64,000 bases of DNA from Streptomyces sp. HmicA12 (GCF_000373565.1 NZ_KB891800.1:1-64000), one strand, 5' to 3'; positions 17,946 to 26,835 are shown, counted from the first letter of the stretch. The notes: generated by a model from the sequence alone, not told the origin. Numbers and translations: made by a program.

Positions 17946-19154
17946 GTGGGGACGGTTGCGTATGACGGGGACGTGGTGGTGGTCGGCGGCGGGATCGTCG
18001 GGCTTTCCGCCGCGTACGCCGTATCGAGGATCGCGCCGGGGACCCGGATCGTCGTGCTCGAGAAGGAGGCGGGACCCGCCCGTCACCAGACGGGGCGCAA
18101 CAGCGGGGTGATCCACAGCGGGATCTACTACCGCCCCGGTTCGCTGAAGGCCCGGTTCGCCGTGCGCGGCGCCGCCGAGATGGTCAAGTTCTGCGCGGAG
18201 TACGGGATCGCGCACGAGGTCACGGGAAAGCTGATCGTCGCCACCGAGCGGGACGAGCTGCCCCGGCTGCACGCCCTCGTCCAGCGCGGCAGGGAGAACG
18301 GGATCCCGGTGCGCGAGCTCGGTGCCACCCAGATCCAGGAGTACGAGCCCGAGGTGCGCGGCCTCGCCGCCATCCATGTGGGGACGACCGGCATCGCGGA
18401 CTACCGCGCGGTCGCCGAGCGGCTCGCCGAGGCCTCCGGCGCCGAGATCCGGTACGGGGCCCAGGTCGTGCAGATCGACCGGCGGCCCGAGCGGGGCGTC
18501 GCCGTGCGCACGAGCACCGGGGACATCGTGCGCGGCCGCGTCCTGGTGAACTGCGCGGGGCTGCAGTGCGACCAGGTGGCCCGTCTCGCCGGGGACGACC
18601 CGGAGATGCGGATCGTGCCGTTCCGCGGGGAGTACTTCGAGCTGGCCCGGCCCGACCTGGTGCGCGGCCTGGTCTATCCCGTGCCGGACCCGGCGTTCCC
18701 GTTCCTCGGCGTGCACCTGACCCGGGGCATCGACGGCGGCGTCCACGTGGGGCCGAACGCGGTTCCCGCGCTGGCCCGGGAGGGCTACGGATGGGGTGTC
18801 GTGCGGCCCAGGGAGCTCGCGCAGACGCTGGCCTGGCCCGGGTCCTGGAGGATCGCCCGGCGCCACTGGCGGTACGGGGCGGGCGAGTTGCGGCGCTCCG
18901 CGTCGAAGGCCGCGTTCGCGCAGGCGGTGCGTCGGCTGGTGCCCGCCGTCACGGCGGACGATCTGACCCCGGCGCCGGCCGGAGTGCGCGCCCAGGCGGT
19001 TCTGAAGGACGGCACGCTCGTCGACGACTTCCTGATACGCGAGGGCGTCCGCACGGTCCATGTGCTGAACGCGCCGTCGCCGGCCGCCACGGCCTCCCTG
19101 CCGATCGGCCGGGAGGTCGCCAGGCGTGCCCTGGACGCGCTCGCCTCAGCCTGA
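17946..19154 (+). CDS. lhgO: L-2-hydroxyglutarate oxidase
   Basis: A 402-aa FAD-dependent DAO-family oxidase. The N-terminal dinucleotide fold (VVVVGGGIVGLSAAY, about 10-24) is followed by the family motif RNSGVIHSGIYY near residue 51. The C-terminal FAD contact region is HVLNAPSPAATASLPI. LhgO oxidises L-2-hydroxyglutarate back to 2-oxoglutarate, repairing a side product, and feeds electrons to quinones. GTG start with GGAGGTGAGG about 6 nt upstream. Confidence is high for the family and lower for the exact 2-hydroxyacid. Confidence 0.87.
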   Translation: MGTVAYDGDVVVVGGGIVGLSAAYAVSRIAPGTRIVVLEKEAGPARHQTGRNSGVIHSGIYYRPGSLKARFAVRGAAEMVKFCAEYGIAHEVTGKLIVATERDELPRLHALVQRGRENGIPVRELGATQIQEYEPEVRGLAAIHVGTTGIADYRAVAERLAEASGAEIRYGAQVVQIDRRPERGVAVRTSTGDIVRGRVLVNCAGLQCDQVARLAGDDPEMRIVPFRGEYFELARPDLVRGLVYPVPDPAFPFLGVHLTRGIDGGVHVGPNAVPALAREGYGWGVVRPRELAQTLAWPGSWRIARRHWRYGAGELRRSASKAAFAQAVRRLVPAVTADDLTPAPAGVRAQAVLKDGTLVDDFLIREGVRTVHVLNAPSPAATASLPIGREVARRALDALASA

Positions 19155-19233
19155 GCGGACCCGCCCCGGGGCCCCCGCCCGCGGGGCTCCTGAAGAGCGG
19201 CGATCCGCGTCGGACGCGTAAAATCCTCGCACT

Positions 19234-20013
19234 GTGTCTGAGTCTTCCGAGCACCCCACGTCATCGCGCCCGAACGAGCCCCGGTTCCCCGACGGGCCCA
19301 GGCCCGACCCCGCCGACTCGCACCACGAGCGGCGGATCCGCAGTTTCCAGCCGCGCCGCGGGCGGGTCACCTCGGCGCAGGGCGACGCGCTGCGGCGGCT
19401 GTGGCCCAAGTGGGGCCTGGACGTCGACGGGGAGGGCGTGCTCGACCTGGCCGGCCTGTTCGCGAAGGACACGGACCGCGGGGTGGACCGCATCGTCCTG
19501 GAGATCGGCTTCGGCATGGGCGAGGCGACGGCCCAGATGGCCGCGGACGATCCGACGACCGGCATCCTCGCGGTCGACGTGCACACGCCCGGCCAGGGCA
19601 ACCTGCTGAACCTCGCGGCCCTGAACGGACTGACGAACGTCCGCGTGGCCAACGGCGACGCGATCATCCTGCTGCGCTCGATGCTGCCCGCGGACAGCCT
19701 GGACGGGGTGCGGGTGTACTTCCCCGACCCCTGGCCGAAGCAGCGGCACGTCAAGCGGCGCCTGATCCAGCCGGAGTTCCTGTCGCTCGTCGCCGGCCCG
19801 ATGAGGCCCGGGGCGATCCTGCACTGCGCGACGGACTGGGAGGACTACGCCGAGCAGATGCTCGACGTGCTCACCGCCCACCCCGACTTCGAGAACACGG
19901 CGGCCGACGGCGGATACGCCCCGCGGCCCGCGTTCCGGCCGCTGACCCGGTTCGAGGGCAAGGGCCTGGACAAGAGCCACGTCGTGCACGATCTGCTGTT
20001 CCGGCGAAAGTAG
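19234..20013 (+). CDS. trmB: tRNA (guanine-N7-)-methyltransferase TrmB
   Basis: A 259-aa class I methyltransferase that makes m7G46 in the variable loop of tRNAs. SAM-binding motif EIGFGMGEAT lies near residue 90 and the TrmB signature YFPDPWPKQRH near 165. GTG start, with a longer acidic/proline-rich N-terminal head (about 30 residues) than enteric TrmB. The stop codon overlaps the first unit of a 15-bp tandem repeat. Confidence 0.95.
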   Translation: MSESSEHPTSSRPNEPRFPDGPRPDPADSHHERRIRSFQPRRGRVTSAQGDALRRLWPKWGLDVDGEGVLDLAGLFAKDTDRGVDRIVLEIGFGMGEATAQMAADDPTTGILAVDVHTPGQGNLLNLAALNGLTNVRVANGDAIILLRSMLPADSLDGVRVYFPDPWPKQRHVKRRLIQPEFLSLVAGPMRPGAILHCATDWEDYAEQMLDVLTAHPDFENTAADGGYAPRPAFRPLTRFEGKGLDKSHVVHDLLFRRK

Positions 20014-20120
20014 TTCCACCCCGGCCCGTTCCAGCCGAAGCAGTTCCAGCCGAAGCAACTCAGGCGGAACAGTTCCAGCCGAAGCGGCTCTGGCCGAAAC
20101 GGTTCCGGTCGGCCCGAAGC
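20013..20120. repeat. Imperfect 15-bp tandem repeat
   Basis: Units of GTTCCAGCCGAAGCA-like sequence lie head to tail: 20013-20027 (diverged), 20028-20042 and 20043-20057 (identical), 20058-20071 (degenerate, 14 bp), 20072-20086 (one change), 20087-20101 and 20102-20120 (diverged). The array begins within the trmB stop codon and runs into the prsW leader. Confidence 0.8.
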
Positions 20121-20187
20121 CCCCGCGCACGGACCCTGTCTCATAGGCCCCGTCGCGGCGAACCGTATCCCTCGTTAGGGTCAACAC

Positions 20188-21501
20188 GTGGCCCCGTACC
20201 CCACCTACCCGCCCCACCAGGACCACGCCCTCGGTACGCACCCGGGCGGCGCGGTCCCGCATCCGCGCTGGTGGGAGCGGAAGGGCGTGCGGGTCACGGC
20301 GCTCGCCACGCTGCTCGCGCTGTCGGGGGTGGTGATCGCGGCGCTGGTGCGGGAGCAGACCGGGACCGAGGGGTTCCTGGTCGGGCTCGGGCTCGCCGTC
20401 GTCCCCGTGCCGCTGCTGATATCCGCGTTCCGCTGGCTGGACCGGGTGCAGCCCGGGCCGTGGCGGAACACGGTCTTCGCCTTCGCCTGGGGCGCCTGCG
20501 CGGCGGCCCTGATAGCGATCGTCGCCAACAGTTTCGCGACCCGGTGGATAGAGACCGCCACCGCCGACCCGACGAGCGCAGACACCCTCGGCGCCACCGT
20601 CATCGCCCCGATCGTCGAGGAGTCGGCGAAGGCGGCGGCCGTGCTGCTGGTCTTCCTCTTCCGCAGACGGGACTTCAGCTCCGTCGTCGACGGCATCGTG
20701 ATCGCCGGGGTCACCGCGACCGGCTTCGCGTTCACCGAGAACATCCTGTATCTCGGGAACGCCTTCGGCACCGACCAGTTGGCGGGCACGGGTCCCGGCC
20801 TCAGCTCGGTCACCGCCGCCACGTTCTTCGTGCGCATCGTGATGTCCCCGTTCGCGCATCCGCTGTTCACGGTCCTCACGGGGATCGGCTTCGGCATCGC
20901 GGCGGTCACCGCGGCCGACCGGGGCCGGGTCCGCCGCATCCTGCTGCCGCTCGCCGGACTGCTCGCCGCGATGGGCATGCACGCCTTCTGGAACGGCTCG
21001 TCGTCACTCGGCGAGTACGGCTTCTTCGCGGTGTACGCGGCCTTCATGGTGCCGGTGTTCGGGCTCGTCACCTGGCTCGCCGTGTTCGTGAGGCAGCGTG
21101 AACTACGCACCGTACGGCAGGAGTTGCCCGCTTATGTCGCGGCCGGGTGGGTCGCGCCGCCCGAGCCGTTCGCCCTCGGCTCGCTCAAGGCACGGCGCCT
21201 GGCACGGGAGTTCGCCGCGCACTACGGCGGCCGGCAGGCGGCCCAGTCGGTCGCCGAGTACGAGTCGTACGCGACGTCGCTGGCCCTGCTGCGGCACCGC
21301 GGCCGCAGGGGCCGGGCCGGCGCCGACTTCGTCGTACGGGAGCGGGAGCTCCTGAAGGAGCTGTGGGAGCGGCGCGGCTACGCGCGGGCCGCGCTCGCGT
21401 ACGGCTCGCAGATCGCGGCGCCGATGTGGCTGCCGCCGGCGTACGCGGGCCCACCGCCGCCACAGGGCCCCGCGTACACCTACAACCCGTACAAGTACTG
21501 A
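20188..21501 (+). CDS. PrsW-type intramembrane metalloprotease
   Basis: A 437-aa integral membrane protein with about 8 helices between residues 35 and 310 and a cytosolic tail ending in a Pro/Tyr-rich segment. The PrsW motifs are intact: EESAK (144-148), FTEN (182-185), His224 in SPFAHPLF and HAFWN (265-269). In Bacillus PrsW cleaves the anti-sigma RsiW; the substrate here is unknown. No soluble anti-sigma gene is adjacent, but a membrane-tethered sigma/anti-sigma fusion lies 10 kb away. GTG start. Confidence 0.85.
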   Translation: MAPYPTYPPHQDHALGTHPGGAVPHPRWWERKGVRVTALATLLALSGVVIAALVREQTGTEGFLVGLGLAVVPVPLLISAFRWLDRVQPGPWRNTVFAFAWGACAAALIAIVANSFATRWIETATADPTSADTLGATVIAPIVEESAKAAAVLLVFLFRRRDFSSVVDGIVIAGVTATGFAFTENILYLGNAFGTDQLAGTGPGLSSVTAATFFVRIVMSPFAHPLFTVLTGIGFGIAAVTAADRGRVRRILLPLAGLLAAMGMHAFWNGSSSLGEYGFFAVYAAFMVPVFGLVTWLAVFVRQRELRTVRQELPAYVAAGWVAPPEPFALGSLKARRLAREFAAHYGGRQAAQSVAEYESYATSLALLRHRGRRGRAGADFVVRERELLKELWERRGYARAALAYGSQIAAPMWLPPAYAGPPPPQGPAYTYNPYKY

Positions 21502-21551
21502 ACCAGTACCGGCAAAAAACAGAACCGCAGAACCGCGGATCCGCAGAACGC

Positions 21552-22505
21552 TTACGCCGACGCCTCGTTCAGCCGGCCCAGCTCCGCGGCCGTCAGTTCC
21601 AGGTCCGCGACCGCGAGCAGCGCCGGCAGCTGTTCGACCGTGCGCGCGGAGGCGATCGGCGCGGTCACGGTGGGCCGGGCGGCGAGCCAGGCGAGGGCGA
21701 CGGTGGCGACCTCGGCGTCGTGCGCCTGCGCGATCTCGTCGAGCGCGGCGAGGACCTTCTGCCCGCGCTCGGTCTCCAGGTGCGCGCCCGCCTTGTCGGC
21801 ACGGACGCTGTCGACCGCGACGCCCGGCCGGTACTTGCCGGTCAGGAAGCCGGAGGCGAGCGCCCAGTACGGGGCGGCGCCGAGGCCCGCGCGCGAGGCG
21901 ATGTCCTGGCGGGCGCCCTCGTAGGTGTCCCGCGACACGAGGTTGTAGTGCGGCTGGATGGCGACGTAGCGGGCGAGGCCCTCGCGGTCGGAGAAGTCGA
22001 GGGACTCCTGCAGCCGCTCCGGCGAGATGTTGGAGACGGCGATGTGACGCACCTTGCCGGCCTTCACCAGCTCGTCGAGCGCGCCGATGATCTCCTCGAC
22101 CGGGATCGTCTCGTCGTCGTCGAAGTGCGTGTAGTAGAGGTCGATGTAGTCCGTGTCGAGGCGGCGCAGCGAGGCGTCGGCCGCGGCCTTGATGTTGTCG
22201 CCGCGCAGGCCGAGGAAGTCGGGGTGGCGGCCGACCTTGGTGGCGATGACGACGTCGTCGCGCTTGCCGCGGGACCTGGCCCACTTGCCGATCAGGGTCT
22301 CGGACTCACCGCCCTTGTTGCCCGGCGCCCAGGCCGAGTACGAGTCGGCGGTGTCGATGAAGTTGCCGCCCGCCGCGGTGTAGGCGTCCAGCACCTCGAA
22401 GGAGGCCTTCTCGTCGGCGGAGAAGCCGAAGACATTGCCGCCGAGGCAGAGCGGGAAGACGTCGAGGCCGGAGGAGCCGAGCGGGCGGAGCACAGAAGAA
22501 GTCAT
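21552..22505 (-). CDS. Aldo/keto reductase
   Basis: A 317-aa (beta/alpha)8 NADPH-dependent oxidoreductase. The catalytic tetrad is visible: Asp in NFIDTADSYS with its Tyr, Lys in IATKVGRHP and His in YYTHFDDD. The substrate is unknown; this subfamily (YhdN/Tas-like) reduces aldehydes and methylglyoxal. ATG 22505 (MTSSVLRPLG) aligns with the family start; an in-frame extension to 22559 is unlikely. Confidence 0.9.
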   Translation of the reverse strand: MTSSVLRPLGSSGLDVFPLCLGGNVFGFSADEKASFEVLDAYTAAGGNFIDTADSYSAWAPGNKGGESETLIGKWARSRGKRDDVVIATKVGRHPDFLGLRGDNIKAAADASLRRLDTDYIDLYYTHFDDDETIPVEEIIGALDELVKAGKVRHIAVSNISPERLQESLDFSDREGLARYVAIQPHYNLVSRDTYEGARQDIASRAGLGAAPYWALASGFLTGKYRPGVAVDSVRADKAGAHLETERGQKVLAALDEIAQAHDAEVATVALAWLAARPTVTAPIASARTVEQLPALLAVADLELTAAELGRLNEASA

Positions 22506-22630
22506 GCTCCGCTTCAACGCCCGTACAGAATCCGGTATTCCGTAGACACCTTGGCGCACGCATCAAGATCGGGCAAAACCGGCAGCCCTGACGTCGGGGG
22601 GTTGCCGTCAGGACCGCCGGTGTTCAGAGG

Positions 22631-22663
22631 AAAGCCTGTGAGGCTCGGGGGAGCCTCGAAGGC
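22631..22663 (-). terminator. Nested hairpin terminator of the M23 gene
   Basis: Directly after the M23 stop, the minus strand folds as AGCCT-x2-GAGGCTC with matching arms (22633-22662), followed by TTTCC. It is a likely rho-independent terminator. Confidence 0.65.
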
Positions 22664-23701
22664 TCAGGGAGTGAGGCCCTTGCCGCGCAGCCACGCCGCC
22701 GGGTCGATCCCGGTGGCGTCGCCGCCGGGGTGGACCTCCAGGTGCAGGTGCGGCCCGGTGACATTGCCGGTGGCGCCCACGCGGCCGATGACGTCGCCGG
22801 TGCTGACCTTCTGGCCGGCGCTGACGTTGAGCGACGACTGGTGGCAGAACCACAGCTCGGTGCCGTCGTCGAGGGTGATGATCGTGCGGTAGCCGTACGC
22901 GCCCGCCCAGCCGGCCTCGGTGACGGTGCCGGAGTGGATGGCGTAGATCGGGGTACCCGTGGAAGCAGCGAAGTCCAGGCCCGTGTGGTAGCCGGAGGAC
23001 CACATGGCACCGGGCTGACCGAAGGTGCCGGTGACCGTGTAGGAGGCGACGGGGAGCTTGTAGCTCTTGGCCAGTTCGGCGAGGCGCTCGGCCTCGGCCT
23101 TCTTCTTGGCCTCCTCCTCCGCCTTCTTCTTCGCGGCGGCTTCCTTCTTCTCGGCCGCGTCCTGCTTGGCGGCGGCCTCTTCGGCGGCCTTCTTCGCGGC
23201 GGCGTCCTGGGCGGCCTGCTGCGCCGACGCGTCGGCGGCGTCCTGCTGGGTCTCGGCCTGGGCGAGTATCCGGGTGCGCAGCGCCTCACCGGCGTCCGAG
23301 GTGCCGTTGCCCACGGTGGTGAGCGGGGCGGCCGACGCCGTGGCGGTGTCGGAACCGGAGTCGTCGGATATGAGGGCGCCCACGCCGGGCAGCGACGTGG
23401 CCTCGGGCAGCGAGTCCTTGACGGAAGACAGGCCGGGCAGATCGGGCATGGAGATGTGGACGGCGGGCTTGCCGCCCTGCGCGGTGGCGATGCCGCCGGC
23501 GCCGACGGCGGCGATCACGCCGACGCCCAGAACGGTGGAGCTGCGCGCGAGACCTCCGCGCTGCCGGGCCACGCGGTGCCTGCCGCGGACGGGGCGGACG
23601 GACTCCTCGGTGGGATTCCACTCCTCCCAGGTCTCCTGGTCGGGGCCGAACTCGTCGTTCGACGGGTAGGAGAACTCGGGGGCAGGCCGGTTCGACGCCA
23701 C
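22664..23701 (-). CDS. M23 (LytM-type) cell-wall peptidase, membrane-anchored
   Basis: A 345-aa type II membrane protein. A cytosolic acidic head (1-53) precedes a membrane helix (about 54-75) and an Ala/Lys/Glu-rich coiled coil (about 150-215). A C-terminal M23 domain follows with zinc ligands in HTGLDF and HLHLEVH. M23 enzymes cut peptidoglycan cross-links; the coiled coil resembles NlpD/EnvC activators. GTG 23701 is used because GGAAAGGAG precedes it and everything upstream is a ydaO riboswitch. An ATG at 23809 would lie inside the RNA aptamer. Confidence 0.88.
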   Translation of the reverse strand: MASNRPAPEFSYPSNDEFGPDQETWEEWNPTEESVRPVRGRHRVARQRGGLARSSTVLGVGVIAAVGAGGIATAQGGKPAVHISMPDLPGLSSVKDSLPEATSLPGVGALISDDSGSDTATASAAPLTTVGNGTSDAGEALRTRILAQAETQQDAADASAQQAAQDAAAKKAAEEAAAKQDAAEKKEAAAKKKAEEEAKKKAEAERLAELAKSYKLPVASYTVTGTFGQPGAMWSSGYHTGLDFAASTGTPIYAIHSGTVTEAGWAGAYGYRTIITLDDGTELWFCHQSSLNVSAGQKVSTGDVIGRVGATGNVTGPHLHLEVHPGGDATGIDPAAWLRGKGLTP

Positions 23702-23716
23702 GGGGGCGCTCTCCTT

Positions 23717-23905
23717 TCCTTCCTTCTCGCCTACCGGGTTAGCTGACGGGTTCGGAGCAGGAAGGTCTCCTACAAGCACCGCCCGGGCGTCCGAAGACGC
23801 GCGAACCATGCCTGATTCACCCCAAGTTGGTGGTTCCCCGGCTCCCTTGCGGGATTAGGCGTGTGCGCGCGGAGCCGTCGCTTGTGACGGCTGGGACGAC
23901 CGCGC
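23717..23905 (-). ncRNA. ydaO/yuaA (c-di-AMP) riboswitch
   Basis: On the minus strand the leader carries hallmark ydaO segments in order. These are a GC-rich 5' hairpin (AGCCGTC...GACGGCT, 23874-23893), GGGAGCCGGGGAACCACC (23829-23846), GGGGTGAATC (about 23815-23824) and the 3' block CGAACCCGTCAGCTAACCCGG (23734-23754, quoted in part: GAACCCGTCAGCTAACC). In Streptomyces this class controls resuscitation factors and other wall hydrolases and senses c-di-AMP. It ends about 15 nt before the M23 start codon. Boundaries are approximate. Confidence 0.9.
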
Positions 23906-23908
23906 TGC

Positions 23909-23937
23909 GTTATCGAACGTTAATAGACAGCCGACAA
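23909..23937 (-). promoter_or_regulatory. Candidate promoter of the riboswitch-M23 transcript
   Basis: On the minus strand TTGTCG (23932-23937) and GATAAC (23909-23914) are separated by 17 bp, placing a transcription start near 23902, just ahead of the riboswitch. It fits a vegetative HrdB-type promoter. Confidence 0.5.
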
Positions 23938-24056
23938 GAATTCCAAGCTGTTCCTACTGATCGTTCACGACTTTGGCCAGGATTTATCGGGTCAAGAACG
24001 GCCGGAACGGGTCGACTTGACCGACCGTGTGAACCAGCCACTTTCCTGACGGTTCG

Positions 24057-25190
24057 TCAATTGTTATCCGGGGGCTCTGCGGAGAGTGACGGCCGGCGCA
24101 GGGCGAGGAGCGCCATGTCGTCCGTCGCGCCGCCCCCGGTGTGCCCGCGCACCTCGGCGGCGAGCGCGGCGAGGAGTTCCTCCGGCCCGGGGAAGATGCG
24201 CCCGGAGAGCCGCGCCGCCGGATCGTAGAAGACGCCCTGCTCGTCGCGGGCCTCGGAGAGTCCGTCGGTGTAGAGCAGCAGCGTGGCCGCGGGCGGGAAC
24301 TCCGCCTCGGTGGCCCGGTCCGGCCAGGCGCCGAGTTCGGCCATGCCGAGCGGCAGCGCGGCCTCCTCGGGGTGAATCATCCGCACGGTGCCGTCACCGA
24401 GCAGCAGGATCGGCTCGGGGTGGCCGCGGTTCAGCACGCGGACCGTGCCGGTGCCGTGCGGGATCTCGGCGAGCACGGCGGTGGTGAAGCCCTCGAAGTC
24501 GTCGATGCCGTCGCGCCGGGTGCCCTCGCGGGCGAGCGCCCGCTCCAGGCGCAGGGCGACCGCCTCCAGGCTGCCCTCCTGCTCGGCGGCCTCCCGGAAC
24601 GCGCCGATGACGACGGCCACGGCCGAGACCGCGCCCATGCCCTTGCCCCGCACGTCCCCGACGACGATCCGTACGCCGTACGGGGTGTCCTGGACCGCGT
24701 ACAGGTCACCGCCGATGAACGCGCCGGCCTGCGCGGCCTCGTAGCGCGCCGCGATGGCGAGGCCCCCGATCCGGTCGGCCGGTTCGGGCAGGACGGCGAA
24801 CTGCGCGGCCTGGGCGATCCGCCGTGCGGAGTCGAGCTGTTCGTTGCCGCGCCGCACGAGCCGGTTGATGAAACAGGCGATGAGGCACACCGTCGTCACG
24901 GTGGCCATCTCCGTGATGGTGTCGGTGCCGACCCGCTGGGTGTACCGGAAGTGCACGAGCAGGATCGTGACGATCGACCCGAGCCCGGCCAGCAGCGTGC
25001 TGCGCAGCGAGAAGAACGGTGCGGCCACCAGGGGCGCCGCGCTGAACAGGGGGGCGCCGGAGAACCCGGCCGGGGTCACGTACTCGTAGCAGCCGCCGCA
25101 CAGGATCAGCAGCGGCGGCAGCAGCCGCAGGAACCACCGGGTGGCCCCGGCGTTCGCCGCGCATCCGTGCCGTCCTCCTCGCTTCCCCAC
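24057..25190 (-). CDS. Membrane-anchored PP2C (SpoIIE/RsbU-type) phosphatase
   Basis: A 377-aa protein. Three or more hydrophobic segments (about 18-115) precede a linker helix and a PP2C-like phosphatase domain (about 140-370). The metal-binding residues lie in FIGGDLY, VVGDVRGKGMG, LYTDGLSEARD and GGATDDMALLAL. Such enzymes dephosphorylate STAS anti-anti-sigma proteins and so release stress or developmental sigma factors; the target here is unknown. GTG 25190 has GGCAGGAGA about 7 nt upstream. Confidence 0.87.
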   Translation of the reverse strand: MGKRGGRHGCAANAGATRWFLRLLPPLLILCGGCYEYVTPAGFSGAPLFSAAPLVAAPFFSLRSTLLAGLGSIVTILLVHFRYTQRVGTDTITEMATVTTVCLIACFINRLVRRGNEQLDSARRIAQAAQFAVLPEPADRIGGLAIAARYEAAQAGAFIGGDLYAVQDTPYGVRIVVGDVRGKGMGAVSAVAVVIGAFREAAEQEGSLEAVALRLERALAREGTRRDGIDDFEGFTTAVLAEIPHGTGTVRVLNRGHPEPILLLGDGTVRMIHPEEAALPLGMAELGAWPDRATEAEFPPAATLLLYTDGLSEARDEQGVFYDPAARLSGRIFPGPEELLAALAAEVRGHTGGGATDDMALLALRRPSLSAEPPDNN

Positions 25191-25313
25191 CGCTCGTCTC
25201 CTGCCGCGTCCGCGCCCGGTCTCTGGCGTCTCACCAAGGGTTCCCGGGGACCGGTGCGAGGGCTACCGGTGTGGGCCGGACGGGTGGCGCCACGAAGAGC
25301 GCACGCAAAAAAA

Positions 25314-25348
25314 CCGAGGCCGGAATCTCGGAAGATTCCGGCCTCGGC
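25314..25348 (-). terminator. Rho-independent terminator of the initiator tRNA
   Basis: Downstream of the tRNA on the minus strand, a 15-bp GC-rich stem (25314-25328 with 25334-25348) is followed by seven T residues (25307-25313). This is the best canonical terminator in the window. Confidence 0.9.
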
Positions 25349-25354
25349 CTTCAG

Positions 25355-25428
25355 TAGCGGGGACAGGATTTGAACCTGCGACCTCTGGGTTATGAGCCCA
25401 GCGAGCTACCGAGCTGCTCCACCCCGCG
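25355..25428 (-). tRNA. tRNA-Met(CAT), initiator type
   Basis: The minus strand folds into a complete 74-nt cloverleaf. The acceptor starts with unpaired C1 (CGCGGGG...CCCCGCU), the anticodon CAT sits in GGGCTCATAACCC, and the T-arm is GGTTCAAATCC. The mismatched first base pair and three G:C pairs in the anticodon stem are initiator hallmarks. The 3' CCA is not encoded. Confidence 0.95.
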
Positions 25429-25476
25429 TCGGTGAACCTGACTCTACGCCATCGGGGGGACGGAACGCGAATCGGT

Positions 25477-26718
25477 TCACGCGGACCACGCGTGGGTCAG
25501 GGTTTCCCAGGCCACGAACAGGTCGTCGGTCCCCTCGGGGCGCTCCTCGCGGGTCAGCTTCTCGGTCTGCGGAAGATCCATCTTCAGCCGGCCCTGGAGG
25601 TGGCTGAGCCCGACCTCGGTGTCGGGTCCCATGTCCCGCTGCACCTTCCCGCCGCACAGCCAGGACGGGGGCTTCTCCCCCAGCTGGTACCTGGAGTGGA
25701 ACTCGAGGGCCGCCGCGAGCCGGTCCTTCACCTCGCCGTACAGGTCGACGCCCTGGTGCCAGGCGGTCTCGGCGATGTGCGCGGCGGCGGCCAGCGAGTA
25801 GCTGGCGTGCTTGAAGTTGCGGCAGGTCTCCTGGGCGAGGCCGTCCTTGAAGGTGGACTGCCCGAACCAGTACGTGCGCAGCTTCGCCGGGGTGTTGATG
25901 TCGCTGCCCTCCGGCGTCACCGGCAGCGGCCCGTCGGAGGAGAGGTAGAAGTACGCGGGGACGCGGGTGCGGAAGTGGTGGGCGGCCTTGTCGAAGGCCG
26001 CGTGGTCGTTGAGGTAGACCGCCATGTTCATGGTGGCGTCCGCCATGACGAGGTCCCAGTTGCCGTTGAAGTCGGCGGATCCGGGCCGCACCACGGGCAG
26101 GTACACCTCGCGCAGCATCCGCTGGAACTTCAGCTCCTCGCCGTCCGGCCAGCCGTCGTACGTGTACTGCATCAGCTCGGCGGCCTTCGCCCAGGAGGTG
26201 CCGGCCCAGGCGGTCTGGAGGCCCGCGTTGCCCTCGGTGTGCCGCTTCACCTTGTCCGACCATGCGTCCATGATCTGCACGGCCTTGGTGGCGTGGGCCC
26301 TGTCGCCGGTGATGTTCCAGAGCAGGGCCTGGGTGTACGCGGCGATGGCGTCCTCGCGCTCCTCGACGCAGCCCTGTCCGGGGCGGGTGTCGGGCGGGCA
26401 CTCGACGGTCGCGTACGCCTTGGGCGTGTAGTCCGCCGCCGCGTACTTGCTGGTGCTCATCGCCTTGTACGCCGACAGCCACGGCTCCTGCTTGCGGGCG
26501 ACGTGGTCGCGGGCGGCGGCCAGCTGGGCCTTGCTGACCAGCGCACCGGGGTGGGTGAAGGGCTGGTCGGGGGAGCGGGTCGCCGGGGCCGCGGCGGCGC
26601 CGGCGTCGGAGACGTCCGAGGAGCCGCAGGCCGTGCCGCTCAGGGTCAGAAGAGGGAGCAGAGCCCCCAGAAGAACGCGTCGCACCCACAGGGGTCGTGG
26701 GGAACTCGCCGCTGCCAT
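25477..26718 (-). CDS. Alginate lyase-family lipoprotein
   Basis: A 413-aa secreted protein. A twin-arginine-free signal ends in a lipobox-like SGTAC31, followed by an Ala-rich spacer and an alpha/alpha-toroid alginate-lyase-type domain (about 55-390). Family-like segments are NGNWDLVMADATMNMAVYL and NFKHASYSLAAAAHIAETAW. Relatives degrade uronate polymers or related polysaccharides. The real substrate is unknown. It begins 118 bp from the terB stop on the same strand. Confidence 0.8.
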   Translation of the reverse strand: MAAASSPRPLWVRRVLLGALLPLLTLSGTACGSSDVSDAGAAAAPATRSPDQPFTHPGALVSKAQLAAARDHVARKQEPWLSAYKAMSTSKYAAADYTPKAYATVECPPDTRPGQGCVEEREDAIAAYTQALLWNITGDRAHATKAVQIMDAWSDKVKRHTEGNAGLQTAWAGTSWAKAAELMQYTYDGWPDGEELKFQRMLREVYLPVVRPGSADFNGNWDLVMADATMNMAVYLNDHAAFDKAAHHFRTRVPAYFYLSSDGPLPVTPEGSDINTPAKLRTYWFGQSTFKDGLAQETCRNFKHASYSLAAAAHIAETAWHQGVDLYGEVKDRLAAALEFHSRYQLGEKPPSWLCGGKVQRDMGPDTEVGLSHLQGRLKMDLPQTEKLTREERPEGTDDLFVAWETLTHAWSA

Positions 26719-26835
26719 GCCCTACCTCCGCCTCCGGTTCGGTCACTGGCAGCCTGACCCCTGTGGGCGACCGGCGCAGGATCTGTTGCGCCGGTCGGGA
26801 GCGAGCGCGCCCTCCAGGGCGAACTACAGGGCGAA

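Noticed and set aside
19401..21101. Plus-strand frame running through trmB into prsW
   Set aside because: Out-of-frame with both recognised genes; composition is typical of a shifted-frame shadow.
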